Of a DNA stretch of 64,000 bases, positions 42,699 through 51,867 are shown in pieces. The translations under genes were made by a program, and so were the position numbers. The number at the start of each line of letters is the position of its first letter. Position 1 is the first letter of the stretch. Origin of the DNA: Actinoallomurus liliacearum (GTDB lineage Bacteria; Actinomycetota; Actinomycetes; Streptosporangiales; Streptosporangiaceae); assembly GCF_039542035.1 (NCBI RefSeq), contig NZ_BAABHJ010000008.1, positions 868,001 to 932,000 of the forward strand. The letters are read 5' to 3'. The notes below the pieces were generated by a model, which was not told the origin of the DNA, made no database searches, and saw nothing but the letters and a program-made list of their open reading frames with translations.

Positions 42699-43406
42699 AT
42701 GAGTAGCCTGCTGTTGCTGACCAACGTGCTCGAGCCCTCCGACGAGGTCCTGCCCGCCCTGGGCCTGCTGCTGCACTCCGTTCGCGTCGCTCCGGCCGAG
42801 GGCTCCGCCCTCATCGACGCGCCCCCGTCCGACCTGGTGCTCGTCGACGCGCGCCGGGATCTCGCCCACGCCAAGAGCCTCTGCCGCCTCCTCCGCACCA
42901 CCGGCCTCGACGCTCCACTCATCGCGATCGTCACCGAGGGCGGCCTGGCCGCCCTCACCGCCGAGTGGGGGCTCGACGACGTCTTCCTGCAGACCGCCGG
43001 TCCCGCCGAGGTCGAGGCGCGGATCCGGCTGGCGGTCGGCAAGGTGGCCGCCGGCCAGCCCGATGACGTGCCCGGCGAGATCCGCAGCGGCGAGCTCACG
43101 ATCGACGAGGCGACCTACACCGCGCGGCTGCGCGGGCGCGTGCTCGACCTGACTTTCAAGGAGTTCGAGCTGCTCAAGTACCTCGCCCAGCACCCCGGCC
43201 GGGTCTTCACCCGCGCCCAGCTGCTGCAGGAGGTCTGGGGGTACGACTACTTCGGCGGCACCCGCACGGTCGACGTGCACGTCCGGCGGCTGCGGGCCAA
43301 GCTCGGCGCCGAGTACGAGTCACTGATCGGAACGGTGCGAAACGTCGGGTATCGATTCGTCGCCGATACCCGGCCGACCGAGGAAGGAGCCCCCGCCCAC
43401 CGCTGA
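42699..43406 (+). CDS. glnR: Nitrogen-response regulator GlnR
   Basis: 235 residues from ATG 42699 with GAGGAGG upstream. The N-terminal receiver-like domain opens with SSLLLLTNVLEPSDEVLPAL. The OmpR winged helix (VLDLTFKEFELLKYLAQHPG, RTVDVHVRRLRAKLG) is almost the Streptomyces GlnR text as I remember it. GlnR is an orphan, atypical response regulator that governs glutamine synthetase, ammonium and nitrate genes. A terminator follows and the next 280 bp hold no supported gene. Confidence 0.95.
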   Translation: MSSLLLLTNVLEPSDEVLPALGLLLHSVRVAPAEGSALIDAPPSDLVLVDARRDLAHAKSLCRLLRTTGLDAPLIAIVTEGGLAALTAEWGLDDVFLQTAGPAEVEARIRLAVGKVAAGQPDDVPGEIRSGELTIDEATYTARLRGRVLDLTFKEFELLKYLAQHPGRVFTRAQLLQEVWGYDYFGGTRTVDVHVRRLRAKLGAEYESLIGTVRNVGYRFVADTRPTEEGAPAHR

Positions 43407-43415
43407 GCGGGGGCT
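43388..43415 (+). terminator. Terminator overlapping the glnR stop
   Basis: AGCCCCCGC / GCGGGGGCT perfect 9-bp stem; its 5' arm lies in the last glnR codons and its 3' arm starts right after the TGA. A partly similar 33-bp sequence recurs at 43646. Confidence 0.6.
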
Positions 43416-43691
43416 CGGTCGTCTCCAAGGTCAGCACGGCGACGCAAGCCCCCGCCCGCTGCTCCCGTGGCGGCCGTACCGGGCGAAGGACCGTTCGGGG
43501 CCGCCGCAAGGCGTACCGAATGCGCGGCGACCGCGCGGTCCAAAGGGGTCAAAGCCCGCATATCGGCGCCACGGGCGAGGTCTTTCCCGAGCATCCGGTA
43601 CGCCCCTCGCGACCACCGACCCGGGCGGCCGCCGGATGGTCGCCTCTGAGCGGGGGCCTGGTCGTCCCACACGTCAGGGCCGCGGAACAGA

Positions 43692-43994
43692 TCAGCGCGG
43701 CGGCGCGGACCATCCAGGGCCCTGCGTCGACGGGCCGGCCTGCGAAGAGGGGCCGTCCTGCGGATACGAGCCGCCCGGCTGAGATGGGAGGTGGCCGCCG
43801 TAGGGGTCGTGGCCTCCTGGACCGGCCTGCGGTGGTCCGTACGGGCCGTTGAGCGCCGGCGGGTAGGGCTGCTGCCCCGGACCGGGGGCGTACGTAGGGC
43901 GCTGCCTCCCTCGTACGACCGCCACGATGACCACGGCCAGGATCCCGAGGATCACGACGGGTACCAGGATGACCAGGAGTGCAAGTGCCGCCAT
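43692..43994 (-). CDS. Small single-TM protein with Pro/Gly-rich tail
   Basis: 100 residues from ATG 43994. One membrane helix (LALLVILVPVVILGILAVVI) at the very start, then a low-complexity cytoplasmic tail rich in Pro, Gly, Gln and Tyr (YAPGPGQQPYPPALNGPYGP). The next upstream protein (44035-44769) is built the same way. No family recognised; possibly a scaffold or substrate of Ser/Thr or Tyr kinases. Confidence 0.5.
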   Translation of the reverse strand: MAALALLVILVPVVILGILAVVIVAVVRGRQRPTYAPGPGQQPYPPALNGPYGPPQAGPGGHDPYGGHLPSQPGGSYPQDGPSSQAGPSTQGPGWSAPPR

Positions 43995-44034
43995 CACGCC
44001 TTCATCTCGGCTCGGGGTTTCTCCGGGCGTCCGC

Positions 44035-44769
44035 TCAACGAGAGCCGTACGGGCCGTACGGGAAGCCCTGTGGGTCGTCGGGAGCGGATCTCCGCGAATC
44101 ACGGTACCCGGACGGCTCGGACCGGTCGTACGTGTAGGCGGTGTCCGCGTACTCGTCCTGCGGAGCGGGTGACCCGTACGAGTGCCGCCCGGCGGAGCCG
44201 GGGGTGGAACGCGGCGGCGCGTACGGATCACCGGTGGCCGCGCCGTACGAGTCGGCGGGCGTGCCGTACGAGGGCGGTGAGGGCGTCTCTCGCGACTGTC
44301 GCGGGGCCGGCACGTACGGCTCCCACTCCGAGCTCTGAGCGGCCCGGGACGGCGCGTACGGCTCCCAGTCGGAGACCTCGGCGGGCCGGGGCGGCGTGTA
44401 CGGCTGCTGCGCGGGCCCGCCGTAGGGCTCGCGGGGCTGCGTGGCGTACCCGTCGCGGCGGGCGGCGTGGGAGTCGCGCGGCCGCGCGGTGGATCCGTAC
44501 GCGTCGTAGGCCGCGGGGGCGGGCCGGTAGGCGTCGTACGCCGTCGAAGCGGTGTGCCGTGGCGGCTCGAGCGCGGGCCGGTACGGCGTGGGCTCGAGGT
44601 CGTCTTCCTCGTACTCGGCGTCGTAGCCCTCATGGTCCTCCGCGAAGGCGGCGTCCGGGCCGGTCAGGACCCAGCGGCGGCCCATGAGCGCGAGTAGGAG
44701 AACGAGGAGCAGCACAGCGACGGGCACGGCGAGCGCACCGGCCATGATCGGGAGTCCGGGATCGCCCAC
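44035..44769 (-). CDS. Single-TM protein with Tyr/Pro-rich repeats
   Basis: 244 residues. One N-terminal helix (MAGALAVPVAVLLLVLLLAL) and a long disordered tail with repeated DAY, EPYAP/EPYVP and PYGG motifs (SDWEPYAPSRAAQSSEWEPY shows an internal duplication). It lies 36 bp upstream of mshD divergently and 40 bp from the smaller protein of the same type. Function unknown. Confidence 0.55.
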   Translation of the reverse strand: MGDPGLPIMAGALAVPVAVLLLVLLLALMGRRWVLTGPDAAFAEDHEGYDAEYEEDDLEPTPYRPALEPPRHTASTAYDAYRPAPAAYDAYGSTARPRDSHAARRDGYATQPREPYGGPAQQPYTPPRPAEVSDWEPYAPSRAAQSSEWEPYVPAPRQSRETPSPPSYGTPADSYGAATGDPYAPPRSTPGSAGRHSYGSPAPQDEYADTAYTYDRSEPSGYRDSRRSAPDDPQGFPYGPYGSR

Positions 44770-44805
44770 GACGACCGCCTTCCGCGCAGGTGAAGGCCTG
44801 ATCGT

Positions 44806-45741
44806 ATGGCAACGTCCGCGCCGGATGGAAGGCTCCAGACAGATCTTCTGACTTCAATGGTCAAAGGGGCCGAGACTACGCTCGCGGTCGTGGACGTGAT
44901 GACACGGGAACATTTGACGGACGACGAGGTCAGAGGCGCGTTGGCGGTCGTGGAGGCGGCCGCGGCGGCCGACGGCGTAGGACCGCTGGGCGAGAGCGCG
45001 CTGTTGTGGTTGCGGGACGGCGGTGGCGCGGTCCTCACGCGCGACGGGGGGACCCTCGCGGGGGTCGGGATCCTCGACCGTGACGTGGCCGAGTTCGCGG
45101 TCCATCCGGAGTTCCGGCGCCGGGGGCACGGCCGTGCCCTGGCCACCGCCCTGCGCGAGCAGGCCGGTTCGCTCCGGGTGTGGGCGCACGGCGAGCTGCC
45201 GGGCGCGGTGGCGCTGGCCGGTTCGCTGGGCTTCGAGCGGTTCCGGGCGCTGTGGCAGATGCGCCGTCCGCTGGACGCGTCGCTGCCGGAGGTGACGTGG
45301 CCCGCGGGCGTGCGGCTGCGGACCTTCCAGGCGGGGGCGGACGAGGACGCCTGGGTGCGGGTGAACGCCCGGGCCTTCGCGGACCACCCGGAGCAGGGCG
45401 CCTGGACCCGCGCGGACCTCGAGCGGCGGGAGCGTGAGCCGTGGTTCTCCCCGGAGGGGTTCTTCCTCGCGGAGCGGGCCGGCGAGCTGATCGGCTTCCA
45501 CTGGACCAAGGTGGAGGACGGCGTCGGCGAGGTGTACGTCGTCGGCGTCGACCCGTCCGCCCAGGGGCTCGGACTCGGCCGGGCGCTGACCCTGACCGGC
45601 CTGCACCACCTGAGGTCGCTCGGCCTGCCGACGGTCATGTTGTACGCCGACGAGTCGAACACGCCCGCGACCAGCCTGTACGAACGGCTCGGCTTCGAGC
45701 ACCACGCCACCGACGCGATGTACCGCGCCCCGGCCCGCTGA
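44806..45741 (+). CDS. mshD: Mycothiol synthase MshD
   Basis: 311 residues. Two GNAT domains: a degenerate first (FAVHPEFRRRGHGRALATAL) and a second with YVVGVDPSAQGLGLGRALTL, LYADESNTPATSLYERLGFE. MshD acetylates Cys-GlcN-inositol with acetyl-CoA, the last step of mycothiol synthesis, so the organism is likely to make mycothiol. Start is uncertain: ATG 44806, 44857 or 44899 are possible. GlnR-MshD-Pst order matches M. tuberculosis Rv0818-Rv0820. Confidence 0.88.
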   Translation: MATSAPDGRLQTDLLTSMVKGAETTLAVVDVMTREHLTDDEVRGALAVVEAAAAADGVGPLGESALLWLRDGGGAVLTRDGGTLAGVGILDRDVAEFAVHPEFRRRGHGRALATALREQAGSLRVWAHGELPGAVALAGSLGFERFRALWQMRRPLDASLPEVTWPAGVRLRTFQAGADEDAWVRVNARAFADHPEQGAWTRADLERREREPWFSPEGFFLAERAGELIGFHWTKVEDGVGEVYVVGVDPSAQGLGLGRALTLTGLHHLRSLGLPTVMLYADESNTPATSLYERLGFEHHATDAMYRAPAR

Positions 45742-45899
45742 CCCGTGCCGCGCGCCGGGGCGGACCGGCTGCATGCCGGAGCGGACCGGCGCCGGACGCC
45801 CGCTCGGCTCCTTCGGGGGCCGGGCGGGTGCCGCATCCTGGGGTGTTAACCCTACGGATGCCCTACGGAAGGGCTCCTTTCCCGACAAGTCACGATCAC

Positions 45900-45921
45900 G
45901 TTCATCTTCCGTTCATCTGGA
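45900..45921 (+). promoter_or_regulatory. PHO box (PhoP site) of pstS
   Basis: Two direct repeats GTTCATC at 45900 and 45911 with 11-bp spacing, the Streptomyces PhoP-box form. About 110 bp upstream of the pstS start. It predicts activation of pstSCAB in phosphate limitation. Confidence 0.8.
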
Positions 45922-46030
45922 TCGGAGTGACTGGACATCTCTCCTCCTTAGCGTCGGGTCTCGACGGTGCCCCCCGACCGTGCGAACGCTCGGGGCCCCG
46001 CCCCCACACTTGATTCGAGGAGAGACTTCG

Positions 46031-47131
46031 GTGATCAACAGCACTCGGCTGGCCGCTCTTGGCGGCGTAGCCCTTGCGGGTGCGCTCGCGCTGACCGCGT
46101 GCGGTACGGACGACAACGGCAGCAAGGGCAGCGGCAGCGGCGGCACCGCTGCGAGCGGCGACTGCGTGAAGACCACGGTGAACGCCGCCGGCTCGACGGC
46201 CCAGGCCAACGCGATCAGCGAGTGGACCAAGGGCTACCAGCAGAACTGCGCCGGAGCGAACCTCAACTACAACGCCAACGGTTCGGGCGCCGGCATCCAG
46301 GCGTTCACGCAGGGCCAGGTGGCCTTCGCCGGCTCCGACTCCGCGCTCAAGCCGGAGGAGCACGGCCCGGCCGACGCGCGCTGCAAGGACGGCAAGGCCA
46401 TCGACCTCCCGATGGTCGTCGGCCCGATCGCGGTGGTCTACAACCTCAAGGGCGTCGACGGCCTGCAGCTGTCGCCGACCACCCTGGCGAGCATCTTCGC
46501 CGGCAAGGTCAAGAACTGGGACGACGCGGCGATCAAGAAGGACAACCCGCAGGCGAAGCTGCCCAGCACCCCGATCAAGACGGTGCACCGCGCCGACGAC
46601 TCGGGCACGACGGACAACTTCACCAAGTTCCTCACGGACACCGCGCCGGACATCTGGAAGTTCGAGGGCGGCAAGAAGTGGACCGCTCCGGGCGGCCAGG
46701 GCGCGACCAAGTCCGACGGCGTCTCCACGGTCGTGAAGCAGACCGACGGCGCGATCTCCTACGCGGAGCTGTCCTACGCCACCAACGGCAAGCTGCAGAC
46801 CGCGAAGATCGCCAACGGCTCGGGCCAGTTCGTCGAGGTCTCCTCCGACACCGCCTCCAAGGGTGCGGCGGGCGCCCAGATCGCCGGCACCGGCAATGAC
46901 CTGGCCCTCAAGGTCGACTACAAGACCAAGGACGGTTACCCGATCATCCTGGTCACCTACGAGGTCGCCTGCGAGAAGGGTCTCCCCGACCAGCAGGCGA
47001 AGTTCGTCAAGTCCTACCTGACCTACACCTCCAGCCAGCAGGGCCAGTCGGTGCTCAGCGGCCTCGGCTACGCGCCGCTGCCCGACTCGATCCTGACCAA
47101 GGTCCAGGCCGCCGTGAAGGGCCTGTCCTGA
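46031..47131 (+). CDS. pstS: Phosphate-binding lipoprotein PstS
   Basis: 366 residues from GTG 46031 (GAGGAGA upstream). Lipobox LTAC with Cys about 24. Phosphate-binding fold motifs: NAAGSTAQANAISEWTKGYQ, NGSGAGIQAFTQGQVAFAGS, TVHRADDSGTTDNFTKFL. Delivers phosphate to the PstCA channel. A hairpin after the gene probably gives it higher expression than pstCAB. Confidence 0.95.
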   Translation: MINSTRLAALGGVALAGALALTACGTDDNGSKGSGSGGTAASGDCVKTTVNAAGSTAQANAISEWTKGYQQNCAGANLNYNANGSGAGIQAFTQGQVAFAGSDSALKPEEHGPADARCKDGKAIDLPMVVGPIAVVYNLKGVDGLQLSPTTLASIFAGKVKNWDDAAIKKDNPQAKLPSTPIKTVHRADDSGTTDNFTKFLTDTAPDIWKFEGGKKWTAPGGQGATKSDGVSTVVKQTDGAISYAELSYATNGKLQTAKIANGSGQFVEVSSDTASKGAAGAQIAGTGNDLALKVDYKTKDGYPIILVTYEVACEKGLPDQQAKFVKSYLTYTSSQQGQSVLSGLGYAPLPDSILTKVQAAVKGLS

Positions 47132-47142
47132 CCGAAGTGAGT

Positions 47143-47177
47143 ACCGAGCCGGTGCGGGAGACCCGTACCGGCTCGGT
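47143..47177 (+). terminator. Hairpin between pstS and pstC (attenuation of read-through)
   Basis: ACCGAGCCGGT / ACCGGCTCGGT, an 11-bp perfect stem whose 13-base loop has a further CGGG/CCCG pairing. No T-run. It fits partial termination giving excess PstS over the permease. Confidence 0.6.
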
Positions 47178-47238
47178 CGCATGCATGTGAAGAGATCTCT
47201 ATGAACGACAGGGTGAGTCGGTGGGCATGGGAGGCCGG

Positions 47239-48216
47239 ATGACCAGCGAGACCCTCGAGCAGGGCGCGACCCGCGCTCTGGGCGGCAAAGCCCGCAAGAT
47301 GAGTACCGGGCGTCTCGGGGACCGGCTGTTCGGCCTGTCCGCGAAGGGCTCCGGCATCCTGCTGCTCGCGATCATGGCGGCGATCGCGGTGTTCCTCATC
47401 GTGAAGGCGCTGCCGGCACTGCGGGCGGACAAGGCCAACTTCCTCACCTCACAGGAGTGGAACCCCGACGCCGCGCAGTCGCGGTTCGGGATCGCCCAGC
47501 TCACCTTCGGCACGGTCCTGTCGTCGGTGCTCGCGCTGGTCCTGGCCACGCCCGTCGCGGTGGGGATCGCGCTGTTCATCGCGTTCTACGCGCCGCGGCG
47601 GCTCGCGGACGGGCTCGGCTACGTCGTCGATCTGCTCGCCGCGGTGCCCAGCATCGTGTACGGCCTGTGGGGCCTGCAGTTCTTCGTTCCGAAGATGAAC
47701 AGCGTGGCGACCTTCCTGCACGATGACTTCGGCTGGATCCCGCTGTTCGGCGGCGACACGGTCGGCGGGCAGTGCATCCTGACCGCCTCGATCGTGCTGG
47801 CGATCATGATCCTGCCGATCATCTCGTCGATCACCCGCGAGGTCTTCCTCCAGGTGCCGCGGCCCAACATCGAGGCCGCCCTCGCCCTGGGCGCGACGCG
47901 CTGGGAGGTCATCCGGCTGGCGGTCCTGCCGTTCGGCCGTTCCGGCATGATCAGCGCCTCGATGCTCGGCCTCGGCCGGGCCCTCGGCGAGACGATCGCG
48001 GTCGCGCTGGTCCTGGGCACCGCCTCCGGGATCAGCCTGCACCTGCTGAAGCCGGGCGGTAACACCTTCGCCGCCAACATCGCCAACACGTTCGCGATGG
48101 CCGGGAGGACCGGGCAGAGCGCGCTCATCGCCTCCGGCCTGGTGCTCTTCGTCATCACCCTTCTCGTGAACATGGCCGCCCGCGCGGTCATCGCCCGCCG
48201 CAAGGAGTTCGTGTGA
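47239..48216 (+). CDS. pstC: Phosphate ABC permease PstC
   Basis: 325 residues from ATG 47239 (GGGAGG 4 bases upstream); GTG 47221 is possible. Six helices; the EAA loop is visible (PNIEAALALGATRWEVIRLA). Forms the phosphate channel with PstA. The stop overlaps pstA as GTGA. Confidence 0.93.
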   Translation: MTSETLEQGATRALGGKARKMSTGRLGDRLFGLSAKGSGILLLAIMAAIAVFLIVKALPALRADKANFLTSQEWNPDAAQSRFGIAQLTFGTVLSSVLALVLATPVAVGIALFIAFYAPRRLADGLGYVVDLLAAVPSIVYGLWGLQFFVPKMNSVATFLHDDFGWIPLFGGDTVGGQCILTASIVLAIMILPIISSITREVFLQVPRPNIEAALALGATRWEVIRLAVLPFGRSGMISASMLGLGRALGETIAVALVLGTASGISLHLLKPGGNTFAANIANTFAMAGRTGQSALIASGLVLFVITLLVNMAARAVIARRKEFV

Positions 48217-49109
48217 GCACCCTCAACCAGGTGAGCACCGTCGACCTCACCGGCCCGTCCGGGGTCCGCAAGTTCAAGGACAAGCTCGCCTTCGTCGCGG
48301 TCTGCGGCGCGTTCGCGCTGGCCGTCATCCCGCTGGTGACGCTGCTGTACACGGTCATCAAGAACGGCGCCAAGCGGTTCGACATGGAGTTCTTCACCCA
48401 CTCCATGAACGCCATCGGCGGCCGCGACGCGGGCGGCGGCGCGTACCACGCGATCATCGGCACGATCGAGCAGGTCGGCCTGGCCAGCGTGATCTCGATC
48501 CCCATCGGTGTGCTCACCGCGGTCTACCTCGTCGAGTACGGCGGGAACCGCAGGCTGGCGAAGGTCGTGACGTTCTTCGTCGACGTCATGACGGGCGTGC
48601 CGTCGATCGTGTCGGGCCTGTTCGTGTTCGCGTTCTGGATCGCGCTGCTCGGCTTCGAGTACATGGGCTTCGCCGGCTCGATGGCGCTGGCGGTGCTGAT
48701 GCTGCCGACGGTCGTCCGGGCCACCGAGGAGATGCTCAAGCTCGTTCCGAACGACCTGCGCGAGGCGTCGTACGCGCTCGGCGTGCCGCGCTGGCGGACG
48801 ATCTGCTTCGTCGTCCTGCCGACGGCCTTCACCGGCATCATCACCGGCGTCATGCTGGCCATCGCCCGCGTCATGGGCGAGACCGCGCCGCTGCTGATGA
48901 CGGTGTTCGTCACCACGGCGATCAACAACAGCCCGTTCAAGGGCCCGCAGATGGCGCTGCCGCTGTTCGTCTGGGACCAGGCGCAGCTTCCCCAGCAGGT
49001 CGCCGTCGACCGGGCGTGGGCCGGTGCGCTCACGCTGATCCTCTTCGTCATGCTGCTCAACCTCGCGGCGCGCCTCATCGCCCGCCTGCGCAAGCCCGTA
49101 TCCCGATAG
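48213..49109 (+). CDS. pstA: Phosphate ABC permease PstA
   Basis: 298 residues from GTG 48213, overlapping pstC by 4 bases. Six helices and the EAA loop (DLREASYALGVPRWRTICFV). Partner of PstC in the inner-membrane phosphate channel. Confidence 0.93.
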   Translation: MSTLNQVSTVDLTGPSGVRKFKDKLAFVAVCGAFALAVIPLVTLLYTVIKNGAKRFDMEFFTHSMNAIGGRDAGGGAYHAIIGTIEQVGLASVISIPIGVLTAVYLVEYGGNRRLAKVVTFFVDVMTGVPSIVSGLFVFAFWIALLGFEYMGFAGSMALAVLMLPTVVRATEEMLKLVPNDLREASYALGVPRWRTICFVVLPTAFTGIITGVMLAIARVMGETAPLLMTVFVTTAINNSPFKGPQMALPLFVWDQAQLPQQVAVDRAWAGALTLILFVMLLNLAARLIARLRKPVSR

Positions 49110-49122
49110 GAGTACTCCCCCC

Positions 49123-49899
49123 ATGGCCAAGCGGATCGAGGTCTCCGGGCTGAACGCCTACTACGGCAAGACCCGGGCCATCGAGGACATCTCGATGACG
49201 ATCGAACCGCGCTCGGTGACCGCGTTCATCGGCCCCTCCGGGTGCGGCAAGTCGACGTTCCTGCGGACCCTCAACCGGATGCACGAGGTGATCCCGGGCG
49301 CGCGGGTCGAGGGCAAGGTGCTCCTCGACGAACTGGACCTGTACGGGTCGAGCGTCGACCCCGTCGCCGTACGACGGGTGATCGGCATGGTCTTCCAGCG
49401 ACCGAACCCGTTCCCCACCATGTCGATCTACGAGAACGTCGTCGCGGGCCTGAAGCTCAACGGCGTCCGCCGCAAGGCACAGCTCGACGAGATCGTGGAG
49501 AAGTCCCTGCGCGGGGCGAACCTGTGGAACGAGGTCAAGGACCGGCTGGGCCGCCCGGGGGCCGGCCTGTCCGGCGGTCAGCAGCAGCGGCTCTGCATCG
49601 CCCGCGCCATCGCGGTCGAACCGCAGGTCCTGCTGATGGACGAGCCCTGCTCGGCGCTGGACCCCATCTCGACGCTGGCGATCGAGGACCTGATCGCCAA
49701 CCTGAAGGACCAGTACACGATCGTCATCGTCACCCACAACATGCAGCAGGCGGCGCGGGTCAGCGACCGTACGGCCTTCTTCAACCTCGCGGGACCCGGC
49801 AAGCCGGGCCGGATGGTGGAGATCGACGACACCAACAAGATCTTCACGAAGCCGAGCGAGAAGGCCACGGAGGACTACATCACCGGCCGCTTCGGCTGA
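49123..49899 (+). CDS. pstB: Phosphate ABC ATPase PstB
   Basis: 258 residues with AGGAG before ATG 49123. Walker A GPSGCGKST (~38), signature LSGGQQQR (~150), Walker B VLLMDEPCSALD and the switch His in VTHNMQQA. PstB powers phosphate import; the closest mycobacterial gene in this position is phoT. A strong hairpin follows. Confidence 0.95.
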   Translation: MAKRIEVSGLNAYYGKTRAIEDISMTIEPRSVTAFIGPSGCGKSTFLRTLNRMHEVIPGARVEGKVLLDELDLYGSSVDPVAVRRVIGMVFQRPNPFPTMSIYENVVAGLKLNGVRRKAQLDEIVEKSLRGANLWNEVKDRLGRPGAGLSGGQQQRLCIARAIAVEPQVLLMDEPCSALDPISTLAIEDLIANLKDQYTIVIVTHNMQQAARVSDRTAFFNLAGPGKPGRMVEIDDTNKIFTKPSEKATEDYITGRFG

Positions 49900-49912
49900 T
49901 GCCGGACGAGAA

Positions 49913-49946
49913 CGGGGCGGGAGGGCCGCTCGGCCCTCCCGCCCCG
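49913..49946. terminator. Bidirectional terminator between pstB and the PiT gene
   Basis: A perfect 15-bp GC-rich stem (CGGGGCGGGAGGGCC and its complement) with a 4-base loop lies between the two convergent phosphate-transport units. Confidence 0.8.
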
Positions 49947-49985
49947 CCCGGCGTACCACCGGTGTTGGCCCGTTCCACGGACGGA

Positions 49986-50984
49986 TCAGGCGAACAGGTG
50001 CTCGATCCAGTAGGCGAGAGCGGCGACGATGCCCGCCGCCGGAATCGTCAGGACCCAGGCGAACACGATGTTGCCCGCGACGCCCCAGCGGACCGCCGAG
50101 ATCCGTTTGGTCGACCCGACGCCCATGATCGCGGCGGTGACCGTGTGCGTCGTGGACACCGGCGCCTGCCAGATGAACGCGGTCGCGTACAGGACGCTGG
50201 CCGCGGTCGCCTCGGCGGCGAACCCCTTCGGCGGGTCGAGCTCGATGACCTTGCGGCCGAGGGTCCGCATGATGCGCCAGCCGCCGGCGTACGTCCCGAG
50301 GGACAGCACCGCGGCGCACAGGAGGATCACCCACACCGGGACATGCGAGTCAGCGGCCCCCTGGTACCCGGTCGTGACCAGCGCGAGCACGATGATGCCC
50401 ATGGTCTTCTGGGCGTCCTGCAGGCCGTGGCCGAGGGCCATCGCCGCCGCGGACAGCGACTGCGCGATGCGGAACCGCCGCCCGACCTTGCTGGGGTTCG
50501 AGTTGCGGAAGATCCACAGCATCACGACCATCACCAGGTAGCCGAGGACCAGCCCGATCAGCGGCGACAGCACCATCCACAGGACGACCTTGTAGATGAC
50601 GCCGTGCCACAGCACGCTGCTGGACGCCGCCAGGGCCGCCCCGATCAGCCCGCCGACCAGTCCGTGGGTGGACGAGGAGGGCAGGCCGTAGTACCAGGTG
50701 ACGAGGTTCCACACGATCGCGCCGATCAGCGCGGCCGCGACGATCGACAGGCCGTGCAGGTCCTTCGGCGGATCGATGATGCCGCTGCCGACCGTCTTGG
50801 CGACCCCCGTGCCGAGGAACGCCCCGACGAGGTTCATGACGGCGGCCATCGCCAGGGCGGCCCGGGGGGTGAGCGCCCTGGTGGAGACGGACGTGGCGAT
50901 CGCGTTCGCCGCGTCGTGGAAACCGTTGGTGTAGTTGAAGAACAGCGCGATGCCCACGACGACGATGAGGGCCGTCAACTCCAC
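49986..50984 (-). CDS. pit: PiT-family inorganic phosphate permease
   Basis: 332 residues from GTG 50984 (GGAAGGGG upstream); ATG 51020 is the longer option. The two PiT signatures are present: GFHDAANAIATSVSTRAL and GHGLQDAQKTMGIIVLAL, each with a partner repeat (GLPSSSTHGLVGG, APVSTTHTVTAAIMG). Low-affinity metal-phosphate symport. The DUF47 gene lies 80 bp upstream in the same operon and is its usual partner. Confidence 0.93.
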   Translation of the reverse strand: MELTALIVVVGIALFFNYTNGFHDAANAIATSVSTRALTPRAALAMAAVMNLVGAFLGTGVAKTVGSGIIDPPKDLHGLSIVAAALIGAIVWNLVTWYYGLPSSSTHGLVGGLIGAALAASSSVLWHGVIYKVVLWMVLSPLIGLVLGYLVMVVMLWIFRNSNPSKVGRRFRIAQSLSAAAMALGHGLQDAQKTMGIIVLALVTTGYQGAADSHVPVWVILLCAAVLSLGTYAGGWRIMRTLGRKVIELDPPKGFAAEATAASVLYATAFIWQAPVSTTHTVTAAIMGVGSTKRISAVRWGVAGNIVFAWVLTIPAAGIVAALAYWIEHLFA

Positions 50985-51063
50985 GTCGGCGTCCCCTTCC
51001 TCGCTGCGAACCGCGGACATCGGTTGGCGGGCACGGCGGTCACACGCGTCGGCGACACGGAGA

Positions 51064-51681
51064 TCACGATTCCTTGACCGCGATCGTCTCGACGATGTTG
51101 GCGACGTGCTCGAAAGCGTCCGCGGCGGCCTCGAGCTGGTCGACGACCTCCTTGACCTTCAGGACGGTGAGCGCGTCGTACTCGCCGCTGAACAGCTCGG
51201 CCAGCAGTCGCCGGTAGGTCTGGTCGCCCTGGTTCTCGAGCCGGTTGATCTCGATCCAGTACTCGCTGAGATCACGCAGCCCGCGCAGGCGCGGCATGGC
51301 CTCCGCGGTCAGCTCGGCCGCCCGCTCCAGCACCTCGACCTGGGCGACGACGTCGCGAGGCAGCTCCTCGATCTTGTAGAGCAGTACGAGGTCGGCCGCC
51401 GCCTCCATGAAGTCCATGACGTCGTCGAGGGTCGACGCGAGCCGGTAGATGTCCTCCCGGTCGAAGGGCGTGATGAAGCTCTCGTTGAGCCTACGCATGA
51501 TCGCGTGAGTGAACTCGTCGCCCGCATGCTCGCAGGCGCGCATCTTCTCCGCGATCGCCTCACGGTCGGCCCCGTCGCCTATCAGCTCCACGAGTAGCCT
51601 GGCACCAGTCACCAAGTTGTTCGCGGAATCCGCGAACATGTCGTAGTAGCTGTCCTCACGCGGGGTGAGTCGGAATCGCAC
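51064..51681 (-). CDS. DUF47/PhoU-like regulator of PiT
   Basis: 205 residues from GTG 51681 with AGGAGAAGG upstream. All-helical PhoU-like (ADREAIAEKMRACEHAGDEF with the E-x-x-x-D-type metal ligands, FDREDIYRLASTLDDVMDFM). DUF47 proteins pair with PiT permeases to limit phosphate uptake. In M. tuberculosis the matching gene position holds phoY2. Confidence 0.88.
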   Translation of the reverse strand: MRFRLTPREDSYYDMFADSANNLVTGARLLVELIGDGADREAIAEKMRACEHAGDEFTHAIMRRLNESFITPFDREDIYRLASTLDDVMDFMEAAADLVLLYKIEELPRDVVAQVEVLERAAELTAEAMPRLRGLRDLSEYWIEINRLENQGDQTYRRLLAELFSGEYDALTVLKVKEVVDQLEAAADAFEHVANIVETIAVKES

Positions 51682-51731
51682 GTCCTTCTCCTGAAGTGCG
51701 GGAACAGTCCGCTGAGGATGGTACGGCTTAC

Positions 51732-51760
51732 CAGGGGGAAAGCGAACCTTCGCCCCCCTG
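51732..51760. promoter_or_regulatory. Imperfect inverted repeat upstream of the DUF47 gene
   Basis: CAGGGGG..GCGAA and TTCGC..CCCCTG with a 2-base centre and a 3-base bulge. It lies 50 bp before the DUF47 start, over its probable promoter; the regulator is not known. Confidence 0.35.
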
Positions 51761-51867
51761 TTACTTCACCGCACCACTCCTCGCGTGTCGGGTCGGTCAC
51801 GGCGACCCGCCTCGGGTCTCGGGGTCGTTTCGTCCCCTGCCCCGGGGCGTACGCCTCAAACGATCAC

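Noticed and set aside
43416..43691. Small Arg-rich frames after glnR
   Set aside because: No start with ribosome site and no domain; only a loose 33-bp repeat of the glnR 3' end (43403 and 43646) is visible.
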